From Paenibacillus chitinolyticus NBRC 15660 (GTDB lineage: Bacteria; Bacillota; Bacilli; Paenibacillales; NBRC-103111): 64,000 bases of DNA. Each line of letters opens with the position of its first letter. Position 1 is the stretch's first letter. Shown here piece by piece: positions 44,269 through 52,811 of this stretch. The position numbers were made by a program, and so were the translations under genes. Under the pieces are notes generated by a model that had not been told where the DNA came from, searched no databases, and saw nothing but the letters and a program-made list of their open reading frames with translations. The DNA is taken from NCBI RefSeq assembly GCF_000739915.1, contig NZ_BBJT01000003.1, positions 950,585 to 1,014,584 of the forward strand, written 5' to 3'.

Positions 44269-44334
44269 GCTTCTATCTCCCCTCGTCAGTTCCGGTGCGT
44301 CCTTTTACCAGACTATTATACCATGAAAACTCTT

Positions 44335-45477
44335 TCATTCCGCTTCCTCAAAATCGAGAATAAGTTCGATAACTTCCGAACGGCTGGCGATCCGTATGGG
44401 CGGCCCCCACGTGCCGAAACCGGACGATACGACGACATGCATCTTATCCTTCAGCATGTAACCCCAATCCAGCTCGAATAACCTTCCCGTGATCCAGTGA
44501 TTCGGCGCGAACTGACCGCGGTGCGTGTGACCGCACAGAAGCACATCCGCTCCGGCAGCGGCTGCCTTGTCAAAATGATAGGGCTGGTGGTCCATGAGAA
44601 GAATCGGCTTCGACGGATCCAGCCCGGACAGCAGCCGGTCCACTGCCATACGGCCGCCGGTATCGAACGACTCCGCCGTCTTGTCTTTGCGTCCCGCGAT
44701 ATAGAAAGCGTCCTCTACGGAAACCGTCTCGTCCCGCAGCACGCGGATACCGATCGACTCCATTTGGCTGATGTGCTCTTCGATATGGCCGCCGTAATAT
44801 TCGTGGTTTCCCAGCACCGCATACACGCCGTATTTCGCCTGAAGCTGCTTCATGACCTCCGACATCCCGTTGCGGATATACGGCTCGATGCTGTCGTCGA
44901 TAAGGTCGCCGGGAAGCAGAATAAGATCGGGCTTCATCTCGTCGACGGTCTTAACCAGACGGGCTAAGTGCCGTTTTCCTACAATATTACCCAAGTGAAT
45001 GTCGGATGCAACGGCTACCCGGAGCTGACGCAAGGGGCCGGCCCCTTTGCCGACCCGAGCCCGGTACGTCCGGACGATGGGCGTCCAGGCATTCCAATAT
45101 CCTTTTGCAAACAGGATAATCAAAATCACGAGCACGACGCCTCCCGTACCTCCGAAATATACGGCAGGCGGAAATCCGGCAAGCTTCAAGAGCCAGGCGG
45201 CCAGGTCTCCCAGCGGAAGGAGAATAACGGCAAATTCCAGCACGGCGAAATAATAAGATCCGATGACCTTCAGCAGCCTGCCCGGGGGACCCGGAACTGC
45301 GGGAGAGCGGCCCAGCATGTAAGCGAGAGCCAGTACCGCCAGCAGCGTCCAGTATAGTCCTGCGGACACGGAAATTCCCCAGAAGTCGAGAAACCGCTCG
45401 CCATGCCATCCGATGTAAATAGTAAGCCCCGCATAAACGAGCAGGGCCAAAACAAGCAGAACAAGACGCGATTTCAC
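44335..45477 (-). CDS. Membrane-anchored metallophosphoesterase (YkuE/YaeI-like)
   Basis: A 380-residue protein with four hydrophobic segments in residues 5-125, then a calcineurin-like phosphoesterase domain: ASDIHLGN, LLPGDLIDD, GNHEYYGG and CGHTHRGQF carry the two-metal ligands. Relatives act on phospholipid-linked or other phosphoesters at the membrane. It starts with GTG at 45477 after GGAG. Single gene, oriented with the epimerase but 66 bp apart. Confidence 0.88.
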   Translation of the reverse strand: MKSRLVLLVLALLVYAGLTIYIGWHGERFLDFWGISVSAGLYWTLLAVLALAYMLGRSPAVPGPPGRLLKVIGSYYFAVLEFAVILLPLGDLAAWLLKLAGFPPAVYFGGTGGVVLVILIILFAKGYWNAWTPIVRTYRARVGKGAGPLRQLRVAVASDIHLGNIVGKRHLARLVKTVDEMKPDLILLPGDLIDDSIEPYIRNGMSEVMKQLQAKYGVYAVLGNHEYYGGHIEEHISQMESIGIRVLRDETVSVEDAFYIAGRKDKTAESFDTGGRMAVDRLLSGLDPSKPILLMDHQPYHFDKAAAAGADVLLCGHTHRGQFAPNHWITGRLFELDWGYMLKDKMHVVVSSGFGTWGPPIRIASRSEVIELILDFEEAE

Positions 45478-45652
45478 TAGAGTCCGACTCCTTTATTTAA
45501 CAGGTAAACAGATGAGATGTCCGCATTATACCACGGGGAGACCGCACGGAACCAATACGGCTGCATCCGCTGAGCATACCCTTGAAGGAGGTTTTCTCCA
45601 GAAAAAGAGGAAGATTAAGTTCGCGGAACGACTCAGCATTTCACGCCATAAA

Positions 45653-45715
45653 AATACACTCCCTAGAATACGCCGGTTGACCCGAAGGTTCCCGTGCGGT
45701 TCTAAAGAGTGTATT
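45653..45715. repeat. Long inverted repeat in the gap before the chitinase
   Basis: AATACACTCCCTAGAA (45653-45668) and TTCTAAAGAGTGTATT (45700-45715) pair at 14 of 16 positions around a 31-bp loop. It lies in the 356-bp gap between the phosphoesterase and chitinase genes. No gene is seen in the gap. It could be a large hairpin downstream of the chitinase gene, although it lacks a T tract. Confidence 0.6.
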
Positions 45716-45833
45716 CAACTGAAACTTAGCTCCCGTTCCGTACAACGGACTGCCGGCAGCCGCATTCCCCTATTCTTCGCTCGGCAATTCGAGCGTAGTC
45801 ATAGAACGGGATTGCCGCCGGCCTGCCGCCGCC

Positions 45834-47351
45834 TTACCGGTCCAGCGATTCCGCCAGCCGCGGCAGCAGCTTGCTGTCCCGGTCGTCGTTCAGCTCCCAG
45901 AACATGGCTCCACCGAGGCCTTTTTCCTTGATGAATTCGGCTCTGTAACCGATCGATTCCTCGTCCTCGTAGGAGACGAACTGGCCCGTTTGCTTGTTGT
46001 AGAGGTAAGGAACCTTGGCGCGGTCGTTCCAGTAGCGCTGGAATCCTTCCGGCTTTTCGGTCCAATCCACGACGTCCCCGCCTTTGCAGGCCTGGTAAAG
46101 ACCGTTGTTTACGGCCTCGCAGCCGCCCCAGGAACGGCCGTAGAACGGAATGCCCAGCACCAGCTTTTTGGCCGGCACGCCCGCGTTCAGGTGACCGTTC
46201 ACGGCCGCTTCCACGTAGAAACGATGCGCGTTCGGGTCCGGATCGGCCGGATCGTAGTACAGGGCGGCGTTGTTGTTGCTCGTCGGCTCCCAGCTTCCGT
46301 GCAGATCGTACGTCATGATGTTTACGAAATCGATGGATTCGGACACTTTATCAAGCTCCGTATCCCTCACGTAATTTGGATTCGCGCCTGACGCGATCGT
46401 GAGCAGATAATGGCGGCCGTCTTCACGTCCGGCGGCTTCCAGCTTCTCACGGATGGTTTGCAGCAGGAGGGTAAAATTCGTGCGGTCCTCCGGACGGCGC
46501 ACGTTCGTTTCCAGGCCTCCCGTCACCGGATACTCCCAGTCGAGATCGACTCCGTCGAAGCCGTTCTCCCGGATAAAGCGGACGGCGCTGTCGGCGAATT
46601 TGGTACGCGAAGCCTCCGTAAGCGCCGCGTCCGAGAACCGGCCCGACCAGGTCCAACCGCCGACACTGACCAGCGTCTGCAAATGAGGATTCGCCTGCTT
46701 TAATTTGGCAAGCTCTTTGAAATCGCTTACAAATTTCGCACAATCTTCTCCTTTGCACGCTCCGGGGTAGGCTTCTTCCTGCTCCTTAGGCGAACTCAGC
46801 GCCACTTCCCCGTCCACGATATTGGCGAAGGCGTAGTTGATATGCGTCAGCCTGGACGCGTCGATCTCGGAAGCCTTCAATTTTCCCCAGGAGGTGAAAT
46901 ACCCGACGACTTTATAGGCAGGGCTGATGATCGCCATCTGCCTGGCCTGATCCCACTCCACCAGGCTGCGCGAAGCCTCCGATACGAAACGGAGAGGAAC
47001 ATACAGCGCGTCTCCCTGCTTGGCTGGAGCGGCTTGAAGCGTAGCGAGCCGGTTGTTCACACGCGCTTCCTTGGAGCCCAGCTTCATCTCGATAAAGACG
47101 CCCGTCTTGGACAGCGTAAAAGTCCCGTCTTCTTTCAGGGGACTAAGCTTTAGTTGAAGCTGTTTGGCCAGCTCCTCGGCGGGTACGGTCAGGGCATCCC
47201 CCTGCAGAACAGGCTTCTGCTGCTGTACGGCGACACGGCTGCCGTAAGCGATACTGATATCCCCGGCAGAGGACGCGCCCATGGCGGGAACGGCTCCCAG
47301 CGCAAGCCCCAGCGTTAACGCGGTCAATAAAGAAGGTTTCCATTTTTTCAA
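45834..47351 (-). CDS. Secreted GH18 chitinase with copper-amine-oxidase N-terminal domain
   Basis: A 505-residue exported enzyme. It has a signal peptide (KKWKPSLL, core to AMGASS), a stalk domain of the copper-amine-oxidase-like-N type at about 35-140 (DALTVPAEELAKQL, ALYVPLRFVSEA), then a GH18 barrel with SVGGWTWSGRF and FDGVDLDWEYP, catalytic Glu273. It cleaves chitin or peptidoglycan-like glycans outside the cell. The TTG start at 47351 is chosen because GGAGG lies 8 bp before it and it gives a clean signal peptide. Confidence 0.92.
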   Translation of the reverse strand: MKKWKPSLLTALTLGLALGAVPAMGASSAGDISIAYGSRVAVQQQKPVLQGDALTVPAEELAKQLQLKLSPLKEDGTFTLSKTGVFIEMKLGSKEARVNNRLATLQAAPAKQGDALYVPLRFVSEASRSLVEWDQARQMAIISPAYKVVGYFTSWGKLKASEIDASRLTHINYAFANIVDGEVALSSPKEQEEAYPGACKGEDCAKFVSDFKELAKLKQANPHLQTLVSVGGWTWSGRFSDAALTEASRTKFADSAVRFIRENGFDGVDLDWEYPVTGGLETNVRRPEDRTNFTLLLQTIREKLEAAGREDGRHYLLTIASGANPNYVRDTELDKVSESIDFVNIMTYDLHGSWEPTSNNNAALYYDPADPDPNAHRFYVEAAVNGHLNAGVPAKKLVLGIPFYGRSWGGCEAVNNGLYQACKGGDVVDWTEKPEGFQRYWNDRAKVPYLYNKQTGQFVSYEDEESIGYRAEFIKEKGLGGAMFWELNDDRDSKLLPRLAESLDR

Positions 47352-47530
47352 GAATATGACCTCCAATACATGATGGCGGAAGATTCGGAAAGCGTCCCGT
47401 TCGGCGGAAGTCATTAAGCGGAATGTGCAAGGAAGTCTCGCAGGATGAGTCTTGCAGCAGGAGTCATATGTCGGAGTACTTAAAAAAGAGGCTTAAAACC
47501 GGAGCCGAAAATCATCACGTCCGCCTTTTT

Positions 47531-47545
47531 TAGAAAACGCTTCCA
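47531..47545. promoter_or_regulatory. Candidate cre (CcpA) site upstream of the chitinase
   Basis: TAGAAAACGCTTCCA matches WTGNAANCGNWNNCW except for one base. It lies 180 bp upstream of the chitinase start. Glucose repression of chitinase genes is common in Bacilli. The rest of 47352-47700 shows no gene. Confidence 0.45.
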
Positions 47546-47700
47546 AATCTTTCTATGGCAATAAGATAGCACAAGAAACTTCCATCTGTACAAGGAATTT
47601 TTAATACAGTTTTCGGCGCAATTGGAGAAAAATTTTACCAGTTGAAATCAAGGGTTCGAATGCTGCCCGACCGGCTTTTTTCATGCCGATTTTTTTCCCT

Positions 47701-47743
47701 AAAAAAAATGCAGCTTCCGGCAATTCCTGCCTTGGCTGCATGC
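47701..47743 (-). terminator. Intrinsic terminator of the Nudix gene
   Basis: On the minus strand ATGCAGC and GCTGCAT arms, with further partial pairing inside the loop (GGCAGGAATTGCC), are followed by eight T residues. It lies 30 bp past the Nudix stop. Confidence 0.8.
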
Positions 47744-47771
47744 TTTGTATCCGCATCGCTGTTTAACCGTG

Positions 47772-48329
47772 TCAGACGCGGAAAAGTCCGTACCCGTCCA
47801 GCGGAATCACCGGGTCCGTGTCGATAACGAGCCCTCCGCCCCGCCCGTTCCAGGCCACATCGGCCAGCCAGCGAGTAAACGGCGCCACGTTCATCGTCTC
47901 CATTTCTTCCAGGCTGTAAAATCCTGCGGCGTCCACCTCGTGATCGTCCGGTACGGGTTCGCCGCTTACGTAATCCATCGCGAAAGCGATATAAATGTTA
48001 TGAATGCTTTTCGGCATGTCCCGGAACGCCACTACCTTCTTAACGGAAGCCTCGATGCCCGTCTCCTCCAGCACTTCCCGCGCAATCGTCTCGTGAATCA
48101 GCTCAAGCTGTTCGATAAAACCGCCCGGGTTGGTCCATCTTCCCTTGCCCGGCTCCTGCGCCCTGCGGACGAGCAGGAGTTTTCCTTCCCGCATCACGAG
48201 CGCCCCTACGCCCGCACTGTAGCTGCCCCAATGGACAAAACTGCAGGCCGGACAGGCCCGGCGGAGCGTTCCGTCCATATCCCGCGTTTCAAGCGGAGTT
48301 CCGCACGTCATACAATAATTCGCTTCCAT
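47772..48329 (-). CDS. Nudix hydrolase with N-terminal zinc ribbon
   Basis: A 185-residue protein. An N-terminal zinc ribbon (CMTCGTPL and CPACSF, four cysteines in residues 6-29) is followed by a Nudix fold with the box GGFIEQLELIHETIAREV, then LEETGI, matching GX5EX7REUXEEXGU. Such zinc-ribbon Nudix enzymes hydrolyse nucleoside diphosphate derivatives, such as NADH or ADP-ribose. The substrate is not determinable. The start at 48329 follows AGGTGACC; the longer frame upstream is unsupported. Confidence 0.88.
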   Translation of the reverse strand: MEANYCMTCGTPLETRDMDGTLRRACPACSFVHWGSYSAGVGALVMREGKLLLVRRAQEPGKGRWTNPGGFIEQLELIHETIAREVLEETGIEASVKKVVAFRDMPKSIHNIYIAFAMDYVSGEPVPDDHEVDAAGFYSLEEMETMNVAPFTRWLADVAWNGRGGGLVIDTDPVIPLDGYGLFRV

Positions 48330-48560
48330 CGAGGTCACCTGTTTCGTTTCAGAATGGACTGCATCCGTCTTGCAAGGGCCATTATACTCCTTTCGCGGCT
48401 TTCGTGAAAGAGCGGCCCGGCCGAACAACCGAGGCGGCAAACGACAGGCGGCCGTGCCGCGGCGGCGGGATTTCTTTTTTTCCGCCGGGAGATGGTATAA
48501 TGGAAGGGTCAGGAATCTAACCGACTTTAAAGAACGTTTAAATAAAGGAGCTGGGAACCC

Positions 48561-49529
48561 ATGAGTTTGGAAAACAAATCATCCGAGCTGGCAACATTTG
48601 CAGGCGGCTGCTTCTGGTGCATGGTCAAGCCGTTCGACGAGCAGCCTGGAATTCTCAAGGTCGAATCCGGCTATACGGGCGGTCACCTGGAGAACCCGAC
48701 GTACGAGCAGGTTTGCTCCGATACGACCGGCCATTACGAAGCGGTCCAGATCACGTTCGACCCTGCCGTGTTCTCCTACGAGCGTCTGCTTCAGGTATTC
48801 TGGCAGCAGATCGACCCGACGGACGCGGGCGGCCAATTTAACGACCGCGGCCAATCGTATCAGACCGCCGTTTTCTACCATAGCGAAGAACAGAAGGCAG
48901 CGGCGGAGAAATCCAAGCTGGATTTGGCCCGCAGCGGGCGGTTCGACAAACCGATCGCCACGGAAATTTTACCGGCCAAGCCGTTTTACCCGGCAGAAGA
49001 GTATCACCAAGGTTACTATAAAAAAAATCCGCTGCGCTATAAAGCGTACTCGGTAGGATCAGGGAGGGCGGCATTTTTGAAAAACACTTGGAAAGACCAC
49101 GCGAAAGATCAGGATCTCAAAAAGCGTCTCACGCCCATGCAGTACGAAGTGACGCAGAACAGCGGCACCGAGCCGCCGTTCCGCAATGAATTCTGGGATC
49201 ACAAAGAAGAAGGGCTGTACGTCGATATCGTATCCGGCGAGCCTCTTTTCAGCTCCCTGGACAAATTCGATTCCTCCTGCGGATGGCCTTCCTTTACGCA
49301 GCCGCTGCAGGGCGAGCAAGTAACGGAGCATGTGGATCTGACGCACAATATGGTCCGCACGGAAGTCCGCAGCAAAGATGCGGATTCCCATCTGGGGCAT
49401 GTCTTCGAAGACGGCCCGGGCCCGAACGGGCTGCGCTACTGCATCAACTCGGCCGCTCTGCGCTTCGTTCCTAAAAGCAAGCTGGAAGAAGAAGGCTACG
49501 GCGATTACCTGAAACTGTTTACGAAATAA
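48561..49529 (+). CDS. msrAB: Bifunctional methionine sulfoxide reductase MsrA/MsrB
   Basis: A 322-residue fusion. The MsrA domain (1-160) has GGCFWC with the catalytic Cys17, and the MsrB domain (about 180-315) has [15 protein letters not shown] and the catalytic [11 protein letters not shown]. It repairs both stereoisomers of methionine sulfoxide. The zinc CxxC pairs seen in many MsrB proteins are absent, a known variant. AAAGGAG precedes the ATG. Single gene with two terminators behind it. Confidence 0.96.
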   Translation: MSLENKSSELATFAGGCFWCMVKPFDEQPGILKVESGYTGGHLENPTYEQVCSDTTGHYEAVQITFDPAVFSYERLLQVFWQQIDPTDAGGQFNDRGQSYQTAVFYHSEEQKAAAEKSKLDLARSGRFDKPIATEILPAKPFYPAEEYHQGYYKKNPLRYKAYSVGSGRAAFLKNTWKDHAKDQDLKKRLTPMQYEVTQNSGTEPPFRNEFWDHKEEGLYVDIVSGEPLFSSLDKFDSSCGWPSFTQPLQGEQVTEHVDLTHNMVRTEVRSKDADSHLGHVFEDGPGPNGLRYCINSAALRFVPKSKLEEEGYGDYLKLFTK

Positions 49530-49532
49530 GAA

Positions 49533-49570
49533 CCGGGGCCGGGTTCCTTTCTAGGGACCGGCCTTTGTTT
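49533..49570 (+). terminator. Intrinsic terminator of msrAB
   Basis: GGCCGGGTTCC and GGGACCGGCC arms followed by TTTGTTT, directly after the stop. Confidence 0.8.
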
Positions 49571-49573
49571 AAG

Positions 49574-49599
49574 CCGCGGGGGCATCCCCGCTTTTTTTA
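49574..49599 (+). terminator. Second, tandem terminator
   Basis: GCGGGG-GCAT-CCCCGC followed by seven T residues, 6 bp after the first terminator. It insulates the two-component operon that follows. Confidence 0.85.
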
Positions 49600-49610
49600 T
49601 TGAAAGGATT

Positions 49611-49638
49611 TCTTAACCTTTTTGTAAAAAGATCCTAA
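49611..49638. promoter_or_regulatory. Triple direct repeat: predicted response-regulator box upstream of the vanR-like gene
   Basis: TCTTAA (49611), TTGTAA (49622) and TCCTAA (49633) are spaced exactly 11 bp apart, start to start. Hexamers with 5-bp spacers on one face of the helix are the usual target of OmpR/VanR-family regulators. A matching array lies upstream of the carboxypeptidase gene at 51626. Confidence 0.65.
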
Positions 49639-49701
49639 GCAACAAATGATACAATGGAACCATTATGACTGACGGCCCGCCGCAACCGGGTAAAACAAAG
49701 G

Positions 49702-50409
49702 ATGAAAACGGACATGGACAAGCATATTCTGATCGTCGACGACGACGATAAAATCGCGCAACTCATCGAAATTTATTTACAAAACGAAGGCTATACCGTC
49801 TACAAAGCCAACAACGGCCTGACGGCTCTGGACATTATGGCGGAGCAGACGGTTCATCTCGTCATTCTCGATATTATGATGCCGGGCATGGACGGCCTTC
49901 AAGTGTGCATGAAAATACGCGAAAAGCAAATGACCCCCATCTTGATGATCAGCGCCAAGGACGGGGATCTCGATAAAATTACCGGACTGATGACCGGGGC
50001 GGACGATTACGTCGTGAAGCCCTTCAATCCGCTGGAGCTGATCGCCCGTGTCAAGTCCTTGCTGCGACGGGCTTATTTCCAGGCACAGGCGTCCGTTCCC
50101 GCCGAAGAGCACACGACGCGGATCGGTTCCCTCTTGATCGACAAGCAGACGCACACCGTTACCGCCAACGGGCGCCTCGTCAAGCTCACGCCGATCGAAT
50201 TCGGCATTTTGTCCCTGCTGGCGACTCATCCGGGACGTGTTTTCAGCTCGGAAGAAATTTTCGAGAAAATCTGGAAAGAAAAATATTTCGAATCCACGAA
50301 CTCCGTAACGGTTCATATCAGCCGCCTCCGCGACAAACTGGAGAAGGAAATGGAAGGCGAGAAAATCATTCACACGATATGGGGGGTCGGCTACAAGCTT
50401 GAAAACTAA
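49702..50409 (+). CDS. VanR-like OmpR-family response regulator
   Basis: A 235-residue regulator. The receiver has IVDDDDKIAQ, phosphoacceptor Asp57 in LVILDIMMPGMDG and Lys in YVVKPFNPLEL. The winged helix has LTPIEFGILSLLATHPG and HTIWGVGYKLEN. It is very similar in layout to the regulator at 23708. With the overlapping kinase and the downstream D,D-carboxypeptidase it looks like a cell-wall-stress or glycopeptide-type system. It probably regulates itself through the box at 49611. Confidence 0.94.
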   Translation: MKTDMDKHILIVDDDDKIAQLIEIYLQNEGYTVYKANNGLTALDIMAEQTVHLVILDIMMPGMDGLQVCMKIREKQMTPILMISAKDGDLDKITGLMTGADDYVVKPFNPLELIARVKSLLRRAYFQAQASVPAEEHTTRIGSLLIDKQTHTVTANGRLVKLTPIEFGILSLLATHPGRVFSSEEIFEKIWKEKYFESTNSVTVHISRLRDKLEKEMEGEKIIHTIWGVGYKLEN

Positions 50410-51535
50410 TTGGAGCAGAGCCCTGCTGTACAGCCTCGGATCGTCCCTTATCGTGCTGCTTCTTATTTTTCTCCTGGGCCGCACGCTCTTCTATTCCTAT
50501 CTTTCCGAGCGGATCAGCCTGGAAAATATTTTGATCTGGATCAACTACCGGATCGGCTATCCCGATGCTTACATCCAGGCCGGACTGATCATCTTCCTTC
50601 TCTTTTTTATTTACTTTTTCCGGCTGGAGCAGCGTCACCGGGACAAGCGTACGCTCGCGCAGATTATCGAAAATATGCAAAAAATCACCGACGGCGATTT
50701 TAATCACCGGGTTCCGGCGGGAGGCTCCGGCGAGCTCGGCCAGCTTGCCGTGCACGTCAACCGGCTTGTGGACCGCCTGAAGCTCTCCCTGGAGGAAGAA
50801 CGCCAGGCCGAACAGGCCAAGAACGACCTGATCACGAACGTATCGCATGATCTCCGGACACCGCTCACTTCCATTACCGGTTATCTGGGCCTGGTGGATC
50901 AGGACAGGTACCGGGACGAGGTGGAGCTCCGCCACTATATCGGGATGGCGTACGAGGAATCCCAGCGGCTGAACCAGCTCGTACAGGATTTGTTCGAGTA
51001 TACGCGGCTCCGGAACAAAGAAATGAAGCTGCAGCTCGTCAAGATCGATCTGGTCGAAATGCTGCATCAGATTTTCTCCGCTTTTCAGCTGCAGCTTAAG
51101 GAGGCGGACATGGACACGCGCATGACGTTCGAACAACCCCGCCTCTACGTCCTTGCGGACGGCAACAAACTGCGCCGGGTGTTCGAGAATCTGATCACCA
51201 ACGCCATCAAATACGGGCATGACGGAGCTTTTCTCGACGTCACGGGACGGGTTGAAGGCAGCGAAATTGTCCTGTCCTTAACCAATTACGGAGAATCGAT
51301 TCCCGCGCCCGATCTGCCGCGGATTTTCGAGCGGTTCTACCGCGTCGAGAAGTCCCGTACGAAGCATCTCGGGGGCTCCGGAATCGGTCTGGCCATCGCC
51401 AAGCAGATTATCGATCTCCACGGCGGAACGATCGAGGCTTACAGCGATCCGGAAGAGACGGTATTCACGGTCCGCCTGCGGGCATTGAATCCCGACAACC
51501 CTCCCCCTTCTTCCGTCCGCTCCGGTTCCTTTTAG
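50399..51535 (+). CDS. VanS-like sensor histidine kinase
   Basis: A 378-residue kinase: two membrane segments (about 10-30 and 60-78), with a short external loop of about 30 residues, HAMP, His150 in NVSHDLRTPLTSITGYL, N box FENLITNAIKYG and G box GSGIGLAIAKQI. The TTG start at 50399 overlaps the regulator end by 11 bp, with a GGGGG ribosome site in the regulator gene. The C-terminus is proline- and serine-rich. The small external loop suggests sensing of membrane-bound wall precursors; this is inference. Confidence 0.92.
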   Translation: MKTNWSRALLYSLGSSLIVLLLIFLLGRTLFYSYLSERISLENILIWINYRIGYPDAYIQAGLIIFLLFFIYFFRLEQRHRDKRTLAQIIENMQKITDGDFNHRVPAGGSGELGQLAVHVNRLVDRLKLSLEEERQAEQAKNDLITNVSHDLRTPLTSITGYLGLVDQDRYRDEVELRHYIGMAYEESQRLNQLVQDLFEYTRLRNKEMKLQLVKIDLVEMLHQIFSAFQLQLKEADMDTRMTFEQPRLYVLADGNKLRRVFENLITNAIKYGHDGAFLDVTGRVEGSEIVLSLTNYGESIPAPDLPRIFERFYRVEKSRTKHLGGSGIGLAIAKQIIDLHGGTIEAYSDPEETVFTVRLRALNPDNPPPSSVRSGSF

Positions 51536-51568
51536 ACGCGATCTCCCGCGGGGGATCGCTTTTTTTTA
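51536..51568 (+). terminator. Intrinsic terminator of the two-component operon
   Basis: GCGATC-TCCCGCGGGG-GATCGC followed by eight T residues, overlapping the end of the kinase gene. Confidence 0.85.
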
Positions 51569-51625
51569 TCCCCGGAACAACGGCTGTTCGCGCGACTCTC
51601 AAAATCTGTCTAAAATCATAGAGAA

Positions 51626-51653
51626 TCGTAATTATTTCGTAAGGTTTTCTTAT
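51626..51653. promoter_or_regulatory. Triple direct repeat: predicted response-regulator box upstream of the carboxypeptidase gene
   Basis: TCGTAA (51626), TCGTAA (51637) and TCTTAT (51648), again 11 bp apart. The match in sequence and spacing to the array at 49611 suggests that the two-component system controls both its own operon and this gene. Confidence 0.65.
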
Positions 51654-51726
51654 CGGATTATTAAACGTTAGCGTCCAATATAGAAGGAGAGAGTTACCGC
51701 CTCAAACCGGAAAGGAGCATTACCCC

Positions 51727-52665
51727 ATGAAACTAAAATCAACCCTGCTGGGACTCACGGCGGCCGTCGTCGCCCTGGCCCTGGTCTCGGATCCTTTACA
51801 TATCATTAAACCTCGCGCCGTATCCGCTTTATCGACGCTGCGCTCAGGTCTTCTGGGCGGAAGCGGCAGCCCTTTAACTTCTTCCGTCGAGGGAGAAGCC
51901 GCCGTACTCATGGACGCGGATACCGGCAAGGTCCTCTTCGAGAAGCAGCAGGACTCGCGCCTTTATCCCGCCAGCACCACCAAAATCGTCAGCGCCATGA
52001 TCGCCCTCGAGAAAGGCGGCGCCAAGGACCTCATTACGGTCGGCGACGAAATCCGGCTGAAAACGCCGGGAGAAAGCACCGCCGGACTGTGGGAAGGCCA
52101 GCGCCTTTCACTGGAAGACCTTATCGCCGCGATGATGCTTCCTTCCGGCAACGACGCGGCTAGAACCGTCGCCCGCTACATAGCGGAGAAGGATAGCGGC
52201 CGGCAGCTCTCCGCAGAAGAAAGTATCGACTATTTCGCCGGTCTGATGAACAAGAAGGCCGCCGCGGTCGGCGCCAAGCGTTCCCACTTCACGAACCCGC
52301 ACGGGCTTCACGATCCCAAGCATTACACGACTGCGGGCGACATGGCCCTGCTTGCCCGCGAAGCCATGAAGAACAAAGTATTTCGCGGCATTGTCGACCA
52401 GCCCCGGCATACGGTCGCTTCGGCCGGAAACAAGCAAACCTTCGTCAACCGGAACCAGCTTCTTCAAGAGGGCGGCGCCTACTACTTCAAAGGCGTTAAC
52501 GGCGTCAAAACAGGCTTCACCGACGAAGCCGGCTATTGTCTCGTCTCTTCGGCGGACCTCGACGGGAAGAACCTGATTACCGTCGTACTCCGGTCAAGCT
52601 CAGGCGGCGTCTATACCGACACCCATGCGCTGTTAAAGCTTGCCGTGAACAAGGAAACGGCCTAA
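51727..52665 (+). CDS. D-alanyl-D-alanine carboxypeptidase (S11, DacA-like)
   Basis: A 312-residue penicillin-binding-type enzyme. The N-terminal hydrophobic segment (LLGLTAAVVALALVSD) acts as signal peptide or anchor. The motifs are S83-TTK86 in PASTTKI, SGN in LPSGNDA (about 140) and KTG in GVKTGFTDEA (about 249). It trims the terminal D-Ala of cell-wall pentapeptides. It is shorter than the classical DacA because the C-terminal PBP5 beta domain is missing. GAAAGGAGC precedes the ATG. It has its own promoter region after the two-component terminator. Confidence 0.93.
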   Translation: MKLKSTLLGLTAAVVALALVSDPLHIIKPRAVSALSTLRSGLLGGSGSPLTSSVEGEAAVLMDADTGKVLFEKQQDSRLYPASTTKIVSAMIALEKGGAKDLITVGDEIRLKTPGESTAGLWEGQRLSLEDLIAAMMLPSGNDAARTVARYIAEKDSGRQLSAEESIDYFAGLMNKKAAAVGAKRSHFTNPHGLHDPKHYTTAGDMALLAREAMKNKVFRGIVDQPRHTVASAGNKQTFVNRNQLLQEGGAYYFKGVNGVKTGFTDEAGYCLVSSADLDGKNLITVVLRSSSGGVYTDTHALLKLAVNKETA

Positions 52666-52811
52666 GCCCGCCGGGTCCAAGCCCGGGCTAGGACCGGGTT
52701 AGGGGGCAGCGGCCGTTCGCGGCTGCTTCACTCTCCTTGTCTGTCCGGCAGCAGCCTGCTTTTACGGAGCCTTCCGGTCAAGGCACGGCATACCGCGCCC
52801 GCCTGTTAAAA

